Positions 1-8,386 of a DNA stretch of 64,000 nucleotides are shown in pieces. Source of the DNA: Salinimonas chungwhensis DSM 16280 (GTDB lineage Bacteria > Pseudomonadota > Gammaproteobacteria > Enterobacterales > Alteromonadaceae); the NCBI RefSeq assembly GCF_000378185.1, contig NZ_KB899379.1, positions 168,720 through 232,719 of the forward strand, read 5' to 3'. The notes beneath the pieces are model-generated. The model worked only from the letters and a program-made list of their open reading frames with translations, searched no databases and was not told where the DNA came from. Position numbers and translations under genes: made by a program. The first letter of the stretch is position 1, and each line of letters opens with the position of its first letter.

Positions 1-425
1 GTAGGTTTCATAACTGTAAGTTACCAGCAAAAATTTTAGAGTAATGTAATCAGTATCAACTTACCGACACTCTCAACTCGAGCAAGTGTAAGAACATGAT
101 ATTTAGCGATATTTTTTAAAAAACCTTTAGATATGAAAATTTTTACCTATGTTTCAATAATACAACCTATGTTTTCTTTGCAAGTATCTCTCTTTTTCAA
201 CTATCATTACCACGAAGATACGGATTCATTTGATACTTTTTCCGATAATGGTAAAACTGGAAATACACAGCTATCTATTATTAGGTATGAACGGAATTTT
301 ATCATAAGATTATTCTTTGAAGTCATCAAATCTATTTATTATAATTTACTTAAATTACAACTTCATTTTGGCAAATCTCTATTCTTTATTTTTAATAATT
401 TACACAAGAACATTAAGGCTATTTG

Positions 426-1490
426 ATGCATTTATATCTTAAATTTTCTATTGCGCTTAGTTATTTTCTAATAGGGGGGGCTGCTATTGCAGGGTACGAT
501 GAAGTATGTGAAGTCCCTGAAAAAACAGCAGCTATTGCATTCTGGGATTTTAACAAAAATGAATCGATTAGCTTAACTAACGGCGCAGTCAGACTTGGTA
601 GCAGACATAGTGGGATTATTAAGGTCCCAGATACTCCATATCAAGGTTTACGTTTCAGGTTTGAAGGTAAATGGCCAAACGGTGACTCTTCAAGCGAGTT
701 AAGATATAAAATTTTACAACCCCAATCACACGTTTGGGAATATATGCGAATATATCAACCGAAAAACTTTTATCACAGATTGATAGTTGAGATCACACCT
801 GAAACAGCTCTCAATCCAGAAAACTGGAAATTTGGTGACCGTATAATCAGTGATAAAGGAAGCACAGCGACTGTAGCAAAGGCATTTGAAAATCGTATTT
901 TCATAGAAGCTCCTACCTCAATATATAGAAAGTTCTGGGGCGAAGGGAGAGCCATTCGCAATACGAATAACGACATACAGTTTTTTAGCAAAGATAGTAA
1001 ATTTTTGGGTTCCAATAATAAACTTTCTGCAATGTGGCAGGGTAAGTATTCTAATGCAGCGATGATTGTGGGAACGGTCGGTGTATCACGCGACTCAGGT
1101 GGTGCCCCTGGGATCGGATATTGCGAGGCACTGGGAAGCAAATCACGAGACCATGGTACTTTCGGAACTAAGAGTAATAAAATACATTCTTTTGCTCCTC
1201 CCATTTGTTTTGACGTAGCTGATAATGGAAATGTGGTTGAATTTGTGATTGAGCGAAAGCGCGCGACAAACCTAGAGAACCCTGATGGTGTTTACACTAT
1301 TTGGAAACGCACAGCGACGACTGATTGGCATGCTATTTATCATAACAATAAAATCCCAGCTTATCAAAGCGAAAACAATCACTTCGATGCGGGATATATT
1401 TTTGGATGGTCAAATAGCGGTTTTAAAGAAGATACTGATTTTTATCTTTTAAGTTGGGGTTTATGGAATGAAAGACCTAATTTTTTATAA
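426..1490 (+). CDS. Secreted protein of unknown function, possible polysaccharide-binding or lyase fold
   Basis: The product has 354 residues when started at the ATG at 426, which sits 7 bases after an AAGG ribosome-binding site; a TTG one codon earlier is the alternative. The N-terminus is a clear signal peptide (a hydrophobic run followed by AAIA, then GYDEVC), so the protein is exported. The body is rich in beta-prone, aromatic segments (FWDFN, RFRFEGKWPNG, YMRIYQPKNFYHR, FGWSNSGF) and resembles concanavalin-like jelly-roll proteins that bind or cut polysaccharides. That resemblance is by eye only, and no catalytic motif is assigned. It lies at the tail end of an EPS gene cluster on the opposite strand and is AT-rich like its left-hand neighbours, which suggests acquisition by transfer. 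A role in cutting or binding the EPS is a guess. Confidence 0.7.
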   Translation: MHLYLKFSIALSYFLIGGAAIAGYDEVCEVPEKTAAIAFWDFNKNESISLTNGAVRLGSRHSGIIKVPDTPYQGLRFRFEGKWPNGDSSSELRYKILQPQSHVWEYMRIYQPKNFYHRLIVEITPETALNPENWKFGDRIISDKGSTATVAKAFENRIFIEAPTSIYRKFWGEGRAIRNTNNDIQFFSKDSKFLGSNNKLSAMWQGKYSNAAMIVGTVGVSRDSGGAPGIGYCEALGSKSRDHGTFGTKSNKIHSFAPPICFDVADNGNVVEFVIERKRATNLENPDGVYTIWKRTATTDWHAIYHNNKIPAYQSENNHFDAGYIFGWSNSGFKEDTDFYLLSWGLWNERPNFL

Positions 1491-1492
1491 TA

Positions 1493-2431
1493 CTAAAGCT
1501 TAAACCCATTTTTAAAAATGCCTTTACAAAAACCAAATGCTCTGCCCGAAAAGTAAACTAAATCTACTGCAAATATATTAATAATATTTTTGCAGTTTTT
1601 TAAGTTTTTACTTTTTCTTATTCTATCTACTGAACGTATAGTAACGAGAAAAACTAGTGCTATAATAATTTCGAATGTGTATTTAAATCCTGTCACAGGA
1701 ATCAATACAAGCATTAAAAGATATCCTAATGTAAATACAAAAACTGGCTCTTTAATGGACTTCTTAATCCTAGAACTGTAGCCTTCTGAATGCCATGCTT
1801 GACGCCAAAAAAATTCGTATATTGTTCGAGCATTGCCTAAGTGTTCTACGGATAAATCGTGGTATAGTTGAACATTATACCCTTTTTCAATTAAATCTTG
1901 GTGAAACTTTGAGTCTTCGCCAGCAGTTAATGTTTCAGAGAACCCGTTAACTTTGAAAAATGCACTTTTATTGACCGCTATAGAAGCGCCAAGTAGCTCC
2001 TTCGGTAAAACCTCATGATTTCTTCCCTGTAACAACCAGTATTTTTCTATAAAAGTAGGGTTTTTCCTCAACGTAATGCCCCCGCCTAGGACCCGATCAT
2101 TTTGCTCTTTAATTAACCTAACCCCATTTTCTACCCAATCAGAGGGTGCAACACAATCAGCGTCTATAAAGAAAAGAACCTCTCCTTGAGCATGCGCAAC
2201 CCCAAAATTTCTTACCTTTCCAACTGGCTTATCATGATAATGTAAAACTTTGTCAGCTAAACGATTTGCAATTTCTACAGTTGAATCGATACTGTTGTTG
2301 TCGACAACGATGATTTCCATTTTAGAACGTGGATACGCTTGATTATTTAACGCTTCGAGTGTCGGTCCTATAAACTTTTCTTCGTTATATGCAGGTATAA
2401 CGACGGAGATAAATGGTTGACTATTTTTCAT
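1493..2431 (-). CDS. Family 2 glycosyltransferase with C-terminal membrane segments
   Basis: This 312-residue protein starts with the GT-A/GT2 signature (ISVVIPAYNEEKFI, residues 8-21), has the VVDNNS nucleotide-binding strand near residue 44 and the metal-binding DAD at 90-92, followed by a GEDSKFHQDL acceptor-side segment. Two hydrophobic stretches near the C-terminus (about 232-265) should anchor it to the inner membrane. It is expected to transfer a sugar from a nucleotide donor to the growing lipid-linked EPS repeat; the sugar cannot be told from sequence. It is the last gene of a minus-strand operon (GT4, phosphatase, polymerase-like, CapK-like, GT2) and ends 2 bases from the end of the secreted protein gene on the other strand. 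Base composition is AT-rich. Confidence 0.88.
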   Translation of the reverse strand: MKNSQPFISVVIPAYNEEKFIGPTLEALNNQAYPRSKMEIIVVDNNSIDSTVEIANRLADKVLHYHDKPVGKVRNFGVAHAQGEVLFFIDADCVAPSDWVENGVRLIKEQNDRVLGGGITLRKNPTFIEKYWLLQGRNHEVLPKELLGASIAVNKSAFFKVNGFSETLTAGEDSKFHQDLIEKGYNVQLYHDLSVEHLGNARTIYEFFWRQAWHSEGYSSRIKKSIKEPVFVFTLGYLLMLVLIPVTGFKYTFEIIIALVFLVTIRSVDRIRKSKNLKNCKNIINIFAVDLVYFSGRAFGFCKGIFKNGFKL

Positions 2432-2461
2432 ATTAGAAGTCTATTTCCATGTACTGAATTT

Positions 2462-3751
2462 TCAAGACAAATAGCTAACAAAAGATTGCTGCTTCTTCCT
2501 TTCAGAAGAAAACTCCGACAAATATTCAATATCAAATGCAACATCGGATCCAAAATATTGATTCAAATGTTTATTAATCGCTGACTCAACAGAAGCATCA
2601 AACTTGCCTTCTATCTGCATTACGACTTGCCCTTTAACTTTTTGATAAGCTTTATAATTAAGATTAATGTCGTCTTCCAACGCGAGGTTCTTGAACACGT
2701 AGTAAAACGTGAAGCTTGGGTATTCCTGGGAATTACCCATGACGTTCGTACCTTTCCTTCCCACAATGTCTTTAATTAATGGGCTTTTCATTCCACAGGT
2801 GCAGGTCTCTTCTGAGAACGTTACAATATCACCGAGTCTGTAGCGGATAATAGGAAAAGAATGAGAAAATAAATTAGTAACCAAAATCTCATTATTCTCA
2901 TCTGTTTCTACGAAAACCGCATCCGTATTGATATGCTGATTTCCATGTGGACATTCGAATGCGATGAGGCCAGTCTCCGCGGCGCCGTATTCGCTAATCA
3001 TTTTAACACCGAACGCTTGTCTTACCTCATCTTGGTACTTTGGCAGAATCATTTCTGACGTGCCTTTCACCATTTTAACGTTTTTAAAATTTAAACCTAA
3101 CCTATTAACTTCACGTGCTACTTTGTAAATCATTGAGGAGTAGCCAGATAAATAGCTAGCGTTATCAATCTTTTTGCAAAATTCTCGAATTTCTTTGTTA
3201 GTATATTGAAAAAGCCGATACCTATTCTGTGCCCAATCTAACCACCTCACTTTTCGAGAAGCGCTTTGGTCAATATTGAACCCCCAAAAATAACCATTTT
3301 TGTCCGAAACTCTGACCCCGTACCAGGAGTACCCACGCATCACTCCCGCACGATTGGCTGAGTCCCACTCCTCAGATCGCATAAAACTTAAAGATTCACC
3401 GCTTGTGCCTGACGTAATTGCTTTTCTAACTTTTTTAAAATTGAAATTTGAATGTATATGTTCATTTTGACTGATAAGAATCGATTTATCTGTAGCAGGT
3501 ATTTTCTGCATTTCGCTAATGTCAGAAAATTGCTCTGGATTAAAAGCAACACTGTCAAAAAGCTCTTTATAATAGGGACTATATTTATATGCAAAAATCA
3601 GCAAGCCCTTCAACTTACTGAATCGCTTATCTTCTAACTCGGATAGGCTCAGTGTTTCGCTTTTTTTAAATTCTCTATAAATATTAAATAGTGATGGATT
3701 TCTACTTTTTGCACCCAATTTGTAAATAATCGAAGACAAGAAATTATTCAT
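2462..3751 (-). CDS. CapK-like adenylate-forming enzyme (phenylacetate-CoA ligase family)
   Basis: This 429-residue protein belongs to the PaaK/CapK branch of adenylate-forming enzymes. It shows the phosphate-binding TSGTSG at 113-118, the EYGAAETG motif around 254-261 that contacts the adenylate, and YRLGDIV near 304-310, followed by a CTCG pair and a preceding CPHG that may bind zinc. Family members of this kind are common in capsule and XrtA EPS clusters, where they are thought to activate or attach an acyl or amino-acid group, but the substrate is not established. The start overlaps the stop of the upstream polymerase-like gene by 4 bases (ATGA), so the two are translationally coupled. 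It could equally act on a free carboxylic acid unrelated to the polymer. Base composition is AT-rich. Confidence 0.85.
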   Translation of the reverse strand: MNNFLSSIIYKLGAKSRNPSLFNIYREFKKSETLSLSELEDKRFSKLKGLLIFAYKYSPYYKELFDSVAFNPEQFSDISEMQKIPATDKSILISQNEHIHSNFNFKKVRKAITSGTSGESLSFMRSEEWDSANRAGVMRGYSWYGVRVSDKNGYFWGFNIDQSASRKVRWLDWAQNRYRLFQYTNKEIREFCKKIDNASYLSGYSSMIYKVAREVNRLGLNFKNVKMVKGTSEMILPKYQDEVRQAFGVKMISEYGAAETGLIAFECPHGNQHINTDAVFVETDENNEILVTNLFSHSFPIIRYRLGDIVTFSEETCTCGMKSPLIKDIVGRKGTNVMGNSQEYPSFTFYYVFKNLALEDDINLNYKAYQKVKGQVVMQIEGKFDASVESAINKHLNQYFGSDVAFDIEYLSEFSSERKKQQSFVSYLS

Positions 3752-5031
3752 TTTATTTCACTATAGTTTAGATTGGAGATTGCAGCCATAAAGCTTATAG
3801 ATATCCAAAGAAAGGGGTAATAAGCAATAGTTACAAATTGACCAGCGACAGTAAAACCGATAATAGCAATTTTAAAAGCTTTCCATAATTCTTCATAAAA
3901 CTTGTGCAATTTATTTTTATCGATATTTTGATTACTTATTCTCACTTTATATTTTTTTAGCAGAGCGAGAGCGATAATCATCATAAATAGAAATAAAGCG
4001 ATAAAACCAGCGTCTGTACCCACCTGTATAAAAATATTGTGCGGCAGCCCTACACGCTTGTAGAGCATATCCTGAGGATAAAAATCATTAAAATAAGGGC
4101 TAAAATTAAAATAGCCGACACCAAGGGCAGGATATTTTTTCATCATTTCCCAGCCGTTTTCCCAATACAGCTGACGCTGTATTGAGGTCTTGTCGCTACC
4201 AATATCTGTAAACCGTTCCTTTTGCTCTTTTGGTAAAACCTGCCATCCTATTGCCGCAACCACAACTATGACCAATAAAGATTTAACATTAAAGATTTTT
4301 CGCCAAAACATTACCGCAAGCTGTACTACAAGCGCTACCTGTGCGCCCCTACTACTTGCACCCAAAATGGTCAACACCGGGCAGATCATCGCCGCTAATA
4401 AAATAAATTTTTCCCAGGTTCTAACATCATCTTTATATGCAAAATACAGATAATAGCCAATAGGAAATAGCATTAGCATTAATACAGCCAGTTCGCCTGA
4501 ATTAGCAAAAAAACCTGGCGGCCCCCGCAGACCCCAATCGGTAAAACTGAATCCTCTAAAAGCCCAATTTCGTGCGGTCCCAACAGCGATTTTTAACGCG
4601 CACAGAAAAAACACTAGGAATAAAACGTAAAACCGCTCTTTGGTCGTAACAATGGCTGTTATTAGAAAAAATATAACGACCCATTGATTAAATGCAATGT
4701 AGTTTCTTGTAGACCATCCAATATCATAAGCAGTAATAAAAGACAGATGTATAACAATAGCAAAAAGTAGAATCAGCACATGCATGCCGGTAATCCGTAC
4801 CTTAGCCTGTTTGTCAGAAAAAACTCCTAACAAGCTAAGACCAAGAAATAATTGGGCCCAAGGCAGGAAATCTAAGAATGTAAATATTGACTGAGGACGA
4901 AACATCTCCACGAACATGTACGCGCAGATACTTTTAAAGGCGAGGGATTCAGACTTAAAGTATGTCCATAGGTTTTTTACCCTTAAAAACATAAAATCTG
5001 AATCACGCAGAGTTTGAGATTGGGTTTTCAT
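3748..5031 (-). CDS. O-antigen ligase / Wzy-like polymerase
   Basis: This 427-residue integral membrane protein has roughly ten to twelve hydrophobic segments and the large periplasmic loop typical of the Wzy_C/WaaL family. The loop region contains SSRGAQVAL (around 225) and, further on, a PHNIFIQVGTDAGFIAL stretch that matches the conserved histidine-containing motif of the family. It is expected to polymerise lipid-linked EPS repeats in the periplasm; XrtA loci also encode ligases of this family thought to glycosylate proteins, so ligase activity is an alternative. It lies 1 base after the phosphatase gene and overlaps the CapK-like gene by 4 bases. No other polymerase candidate is present in the window, which supports a Wzy role by elimination. 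Confidence 0.85.
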   Translation of the reverse strand: MKTQSQTLRDSDFMFLRVKNLWTYFKSESLAFKSICAYMFVEMFRPQSIFTFLDFLPWAQLFLGLSLLGVFSDKQAKVRITGMHVLILLFAIVIHLSFITAYDIGWSTRNYIAFNQWVVIFFLITAIVTTKERFYVLFLVFFLCALKIAVGTARNWAFRGFSFTDWGLRGPPGFFANSGELAVLMLMLFPIGYYLYFAYKDDVRTWEKFILLAAMICPVLTILGASSRGAQVALVVQLAVMFWRKIFNVKSLLVIVVVAAIGWQVLPKEQKERFTDIGSDKTSIQRQLYWENGWEMMKKYPALGVGYFNFSPYFNDFYPQDMLYKRVGLPHNIFIQVGTDAGFIALFLFMMIIALALLKKYKVRISNQNIDKNKLHKFYEELWKAFKIAIIGFTVAGQFVTIAYYPFLWISISFMAAISNLNYSEIK

Positions 5032-5032
5032 T

Positions 5033-5584
5033 TTACTTCTTTATCGCCTCAATCAGGGAACGTGTGGCCAGTTCAATTTTTTTCATGCACTTATTAAAAA
5101 AGATGACATTGGTATTAAACGGGTCATGCAGGTAAACGGTAGGTGGATCTGCAAATAGTCCCAGCAACACTTTTTTTGTTTCCGGGAATAGCGCATCTAA
5201 TTCGTCTAGATGGGCAGGCTCCATCACCACCAACAAATCATCTTCCTGTGGAGTATAGTCATTAATATGTTTGGAGCGGTGTTCTTCGACAGGATATTCA
5301 TGTCTACGGCCGTAATCCAATGTCTTGGCAAAGGCTTCATCACCACCACGACAATGTAATCCATAGGAATCTGCGGGGAAGTTGGCCCGGTGGGCGACAT
5401 ACTCACCAAACGGGCTTCGGCAGATATTTCCGCTACATATGAAGATCAGTCGTTTCGTGCCCTTTATCTGCTCCCCACAACTGCCTTTATAGGCACCTAA
5501 CCAGCGCCTGGCATTAAACTTGACGTACCTGGCCAGGCCGCGCTTTGAACCATAGGTATCTGCAATATATTGGCTTACGCTCAC
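5033..5584 (-). CDS. Low-molecular-weight protein-tyrosine phosphatase with N-terminal extension
   Basis: The catalytic P-loop CSGNICRS (Cys50 to Arg56) matches the C-x5-R-S signature of low-molecular-weight phosphotyrosine phosphatases, and the general-acid aspartate is probably in HDPF near residue 153. The protein has 183 residues; the catalytic Cys sits at 50 rather than near 10, so there is an extra segment of about 40 residues, rich in Arg and aromatic residues, ahead of the phosphatase fold. Wzb-type members dephosphorylate the Tyr-rich tail of the EPS tyrosine kinase. Here the kinase (32,640-33,560) is about 27 kb away in another operon, so the pairing is inferred. It lies between a GT4 gene (2-base gap) and the polymerase-like gene. 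Confidence 0.88.
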   Translation of the reverse strand: MSVSQYIADTYGSKRGLARYVKFNARRWLGAYKGSCGEQIKGTKRLIFICSGNICRSPFGEYVAHRANFPADSYGLHCRGGDEAFAKTLDYGRRHEYPVEEHRSKHINDYTPQEDDLLVVMEPAHLDELDALFPETKKVLLGLFADPPTVYLHDPFNTNVIFFNKCMKKIELATRSLIEAIKK

Positions 5585-5586
5585 GA

Positions 5587-6723
5587 TTACTGCTCCGGAG
5601 CTGAACGAATAGTCTGTTCAGCGTAGGTGTTTGTTTGTTTATATAAATTGACGTAGGCTTCAACCATCGCTTTTTCAGAAAACGTATCCTGCACACGCTT
5701 TATAGCATCTTTGTTAATATCTGCCGGTTGATACGCTTTCACTGTCTGGATAATTGCCTGACAAATAGCCTCTGCATTTATCTCTACCAACGTGGCCTGT
5801 TTATCATTTTGAATAATCTCTTCCGGCCCGCCACACTTTGTGGCTATTACCGGTAACCCCGTTGCCATTGCTTCGATGGTGCTGATTGAAAACCCTTCGG
5901 CGTCAGAAGTCAGCACAAAGCCGTCGAGATTTTGCAAATAGTCTGGCGTGTCGTCAATGAAGCCAACAAAGTGAATATTCGTGATACCCAGCTTAGCAAT
6001 ACTTTCATTCAGCTTTGCTTTGAGCGACGCTTTGGGATCGCCGGCAATAACCACCGCAATATCGAGCCCGGACTGGTTAACCTTACTCACCGCCTCTATC
6101 AGCAAATCGTAGCGCTTTGAGCTTCGTATATTACCCAATGCACCCAATAAAAATGTATTGTGAGCGATACCCAGTTCGTCCTTCAGGCGCGTCTTACGCT
6201 GTGATTTATACAAGCTGGTATTGATGCCATTATAGATGACACTGGTTCTTTCGGGTACCAGCAGATTTTGTTCCTGAATTTTACGTTGCAAAGAATGGCT
6301 AACTGCAACAAAACGGCTTATACCATTGCGCATAAACCATAACTTCAGTTGTTTAAACCGCTCATTAGGTGAAACATCGACCATACCATGATAGGTCGCG
6401 ATTACCGGCGTTCTGCTGATAAGCCCCACAATGCTCGCGTATACATTCGAGCCCAACAGGTGAGACTGGATAAGCTTGACGTCGTGCTTTTTTATCAACT
6501 TACACAGCTGATAAATAAAGCCCACGTTAAAGCTACCTTTGGAATCAATGATCACCGGTTCGATACCGGCGCTACGCAATGTTCTGGCTACGTAGCCTTC
6601 ACCGCGAATTACTGCGATAGAGTCAGTGCCATACTCACGCAATTTGGCCGCAAGGGTGATAAATACGTCTTCTGCGCCGCCAGGGCCGGTGGTATCAATC
6701 AGGTGCAAGATTTTGTACGTCAT
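5587..6723 (-). CDS. Family 4 glycosyltransferase
   Basis: The protein is a GT-B fold glycosyltransferase of family GT4. The N-terminal domain opens with KILHLIDTTGPGGAEDVF, the usual glycine-rich acceptor-side loop, and the C-terminal domain carries the retaining-enzyme E-x7-E motif in SDAEGFSISTIEAMATGLPV. I start it at the ATG at 6723 (MTYKILHL), because the family normally begins a few residues before this strand; ATGs at 6729 and 6747 are in frame. It is the first gene of the minus-strand operon that runs to 1,493, and the region upstream (6,724-7,222) is a divergent promoter region. The donor and acceptor sugars cannot be determined from sequence. Confidence 0.88.
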   Translation of the reverse strand: MTYKILHLIDTTGPGGAEDVFITLAAKLREYGTDSIAVIRGEGYVARTLRSAGIEPVIIDSKGSFNVGFIYQLCKLIKKHDVKLIQSHLLGSNVYASIVGLISRTPVIATYHGMVDVSPNERFKQLKLWFMRNGISRFVAVSHSLQRKIQEQNLLVPERTSVIYNGINTSLYKSQRKTRLKDELGIAHNTFLLGALGNIRSSKRYDLLIEAVSKVNQSGLDIAVVIAGDPKASLKAKLNESIAKLGITNIHFVGFIDDTPDYLQNLDGFVLTSDAEGFSISTIEAMATGLPVIATKCGGPEEIIQNDKQATLVEINAEAICQAIIQTVKAYQPADINKDAIKRVQDTFSEKAMVEAYVNLYKQTNTYAEQTIRSAPEQ

Positions 6724-6747
6724 ATACATGTGTAAGGCATTCGCCAA

Positions 6748-7222
6748 AACTTCTCAACAATTACTACTTAGGACAAGGATACCAAGCAAAGTCCGTTATG
6801 CATACTGAACATTTAAAAGGCAAGGTATGTAGTTACCCGGTCTTTTTGTGACTATTGTAACGTACTAAATACTGCGCATGACTACGCAGACAATATTCCA
6901 TGACGTTAACTCACGGGGTGCTTGTACGTATCGTACATCCGTATGGGTTAGCACCTACAAAAAAAGACTTAATGTTTTGGTCAGCAATATTCCAGAATGC
7001 GTATAATAGACTTTCGCCGGTGAGTCGGTTCAGTTACGCTGTGCCAAAATGCTGGTGGCTTCACTGCTACGTATTATTAATCAGCATAGTATTGAGCCGG
7101 TGACCCAATAAACCGGCTAAGGGATAGATTGCTAATATGTATGCAGTTATCAGAGTATGACCATGATAATTCAGACCACGGGTATTAATAGCCCCTGGTA
7201 TAACAGGAAAAGTAGTATCCCT
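6748..7222. promoter_or_regulatory. Divergent intergenic region between two EPS operons
   Basis: About 475 bases separate the GT4 gene (minus) from the ATP-grasp gene (plus). No convincing gene is present; the open frames here lack ribosome-binding sites and family features. It must contain the promoters of both operons. The clearest element is a perfect inverted repeat at 6923-6937 (TGTACG, TAT, CGTACA), which looks like a binding site for a dimeric regulator. I could not assign -35/-10 boxes with confidence. Confidence 0.5.
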
Positions 7223-8380
7223 ATGGAAAAAAAAGCGGTGTTGATATTTGATGCGGCCCAGCGAAGCGCGCTGGCTGCCACCCGTTCGCTGGGCAGGCGA
7301 GATGATACTATCGTTTATACCACAGATAGCACCGACAAAGCCTTGGCAGGCAGTTCAAAGTATTCTTCACACTATTTACAGTGCCCGGATCCAAACGCAG
7401 ACACCGATATTTTTCTGAACTGGGTAAAAAATACTGTAGAAAAATACGGTATCAGCTTTTTGCTACCTGTAACCGAAGTGACCAGTCGCACATTGGTAGA
7501 ACATAAAAATGAATTGCCCGCGTGCAAACTCCCGTTCAGCGACTTTTCCACACTGCTGAATTTAAGCAACAAAACAGCGTTAACTCAGCTAGCCCAGAAG
7601 CTGGATGTACCGGTGCCCTACTCGCAATATTGCGAATCACCCTATGATATAAAATGGGATGCAGTCCACTTTCCCTGTGTACTCAAACCCGCCTTATCAA
7701 AAGTGTTGGTCGATAAGTCGTGGATAGCGACCCAAGTGCATATTGTTCACTCTCAGGAAGAAATGACCGCACTGCTTAGCGATAAAGTGTACTTCAACCA
7801 GCATCCATTTATGGTACAACAGTTTATAGATGGGCATGGTGCCGGTATTTTTTGCTATTACCAACGCGGTGAAGCCAAAGCGTTTTTTGCCCACAGACGC
7901 ATTCGTGAAAAGCCACCATCGGGTGGTGTCAGCGTCCTCAGTGAAAGTGCGCCGGTGAACAGCATGATGAAAGGTTATGCAAAAGCCTTACTTGATGAAG
8001 TAGATTGGCACGGCGTTGCCATGGTGGAATTCAGAGTTGCCGGCGACGGAACTGCTTATTTGATGGAGATAAATACCCGGCTTTGGGGGTCGTTACAGCT
8101 GGCTATCGATGCAGGTGTTAATTTCCCCGCCTTATTGTTCGACGGTGAATTTCAGCCGATCTGTGAAGTTACTGACTTTAAAGAGAGAATACAGCTTAGG
8201 TGGTTGCTCGGTGATGTTGATAATCTGTATCTTCAACTGAAAGATAATGATGTGTCTGTTGCAAAAAAAATCAATGCGATAAGTACGTTTTTTCGGCCTA
8301 AATTTTCTGGTCGACGACACGAAGTTAACAGGCTTGATGACATGGGCCCATTCTGGTTTGAGCTTAAAAACTATTTGTAG
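7223..8380 (+). CDS. ATP-grasp domain enzyme
   Basis: The protein (385 residues from the ATG at 7223) has the three parts of an ATP-grasp enzyme: an N-terminal Rossmann-like domain beginning KKAVLIFDAAQRSALAATRSLG, a central ATP-binding lobe with FPCVLKPALS (nucleotide-binding lysine), and the catalytic core AMVEFRV...AYLMEINTRLWGSLQLAIDAG, where the E and N residues bind magnesium. It is most like the carbamoyl-phosphate-synthase-type ATP-grasp proteins found in XrtA EPS loci. Such enzymes join a carboxylate to an amine, so it may attach an amino acid to a sugar or to another small molecule; this is inference. An upstream in-frame ATG at 7157 exists, but the protein fold begins at MEKKAVL. 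The deacetylase gene follows 6 bases later in the same operon. Confidence 0.85.
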   Translation: MEKKAVLIFDAAQRSALAATRSLGRRDDTIVYTTDSTDKALAGSSKYSSHYLQCPDPNADTDIFLNWVKNTVEKYGISFLLPVTEVTSRTLVEHKNELPACKLPFSDFSTLLNLSNKTALTQLAQKLDVPVPYSQYCESPYDIKWDAVHFPCVLKPALSKVLVDKSWIATQVHIVHSQEEMTALLSDKVYFNQHPFMVQQFIDGHGAGIFCYYQRGEAKAFFAHRRIREKPPSGGVSVLSESAPVNSMMKGYAKALLDEVDWHGVAMVEFRVAGDGTAYLMEINTRLWGSLQLAIDAGVNFPALLFDGEFQPICEVTDFKERIQLRWLLGDVDNLYLQLKDNDVSVAKKINAISTFFRPKFSGRRHEVNRLDDMGPFWFELKNYL

Positions 8381-8386
8381 GTAAGC

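Noticed and set aside
133-426. Open frame of 97 codons that overlaps the start of the secreted protein gene as TGATG
   Set aside because: The overlap looks like coupling, but the frame has no ribosome-binding site, very AT-rich composition and no recognisable features; it is likely chance in an AT-rich region.
773-1204. 143-codon frame on the minus strand inside the secreted protein gene
   Set aside because: It is antisense to a gene with a clear signal peptide and good ribosome-binding site, and shows no family features.
6900-7103. 67-codon frame on the plus strand in the divergent control region
   Set aside because: No ribosome-binding site and no family features; the region is better explained as promoters.
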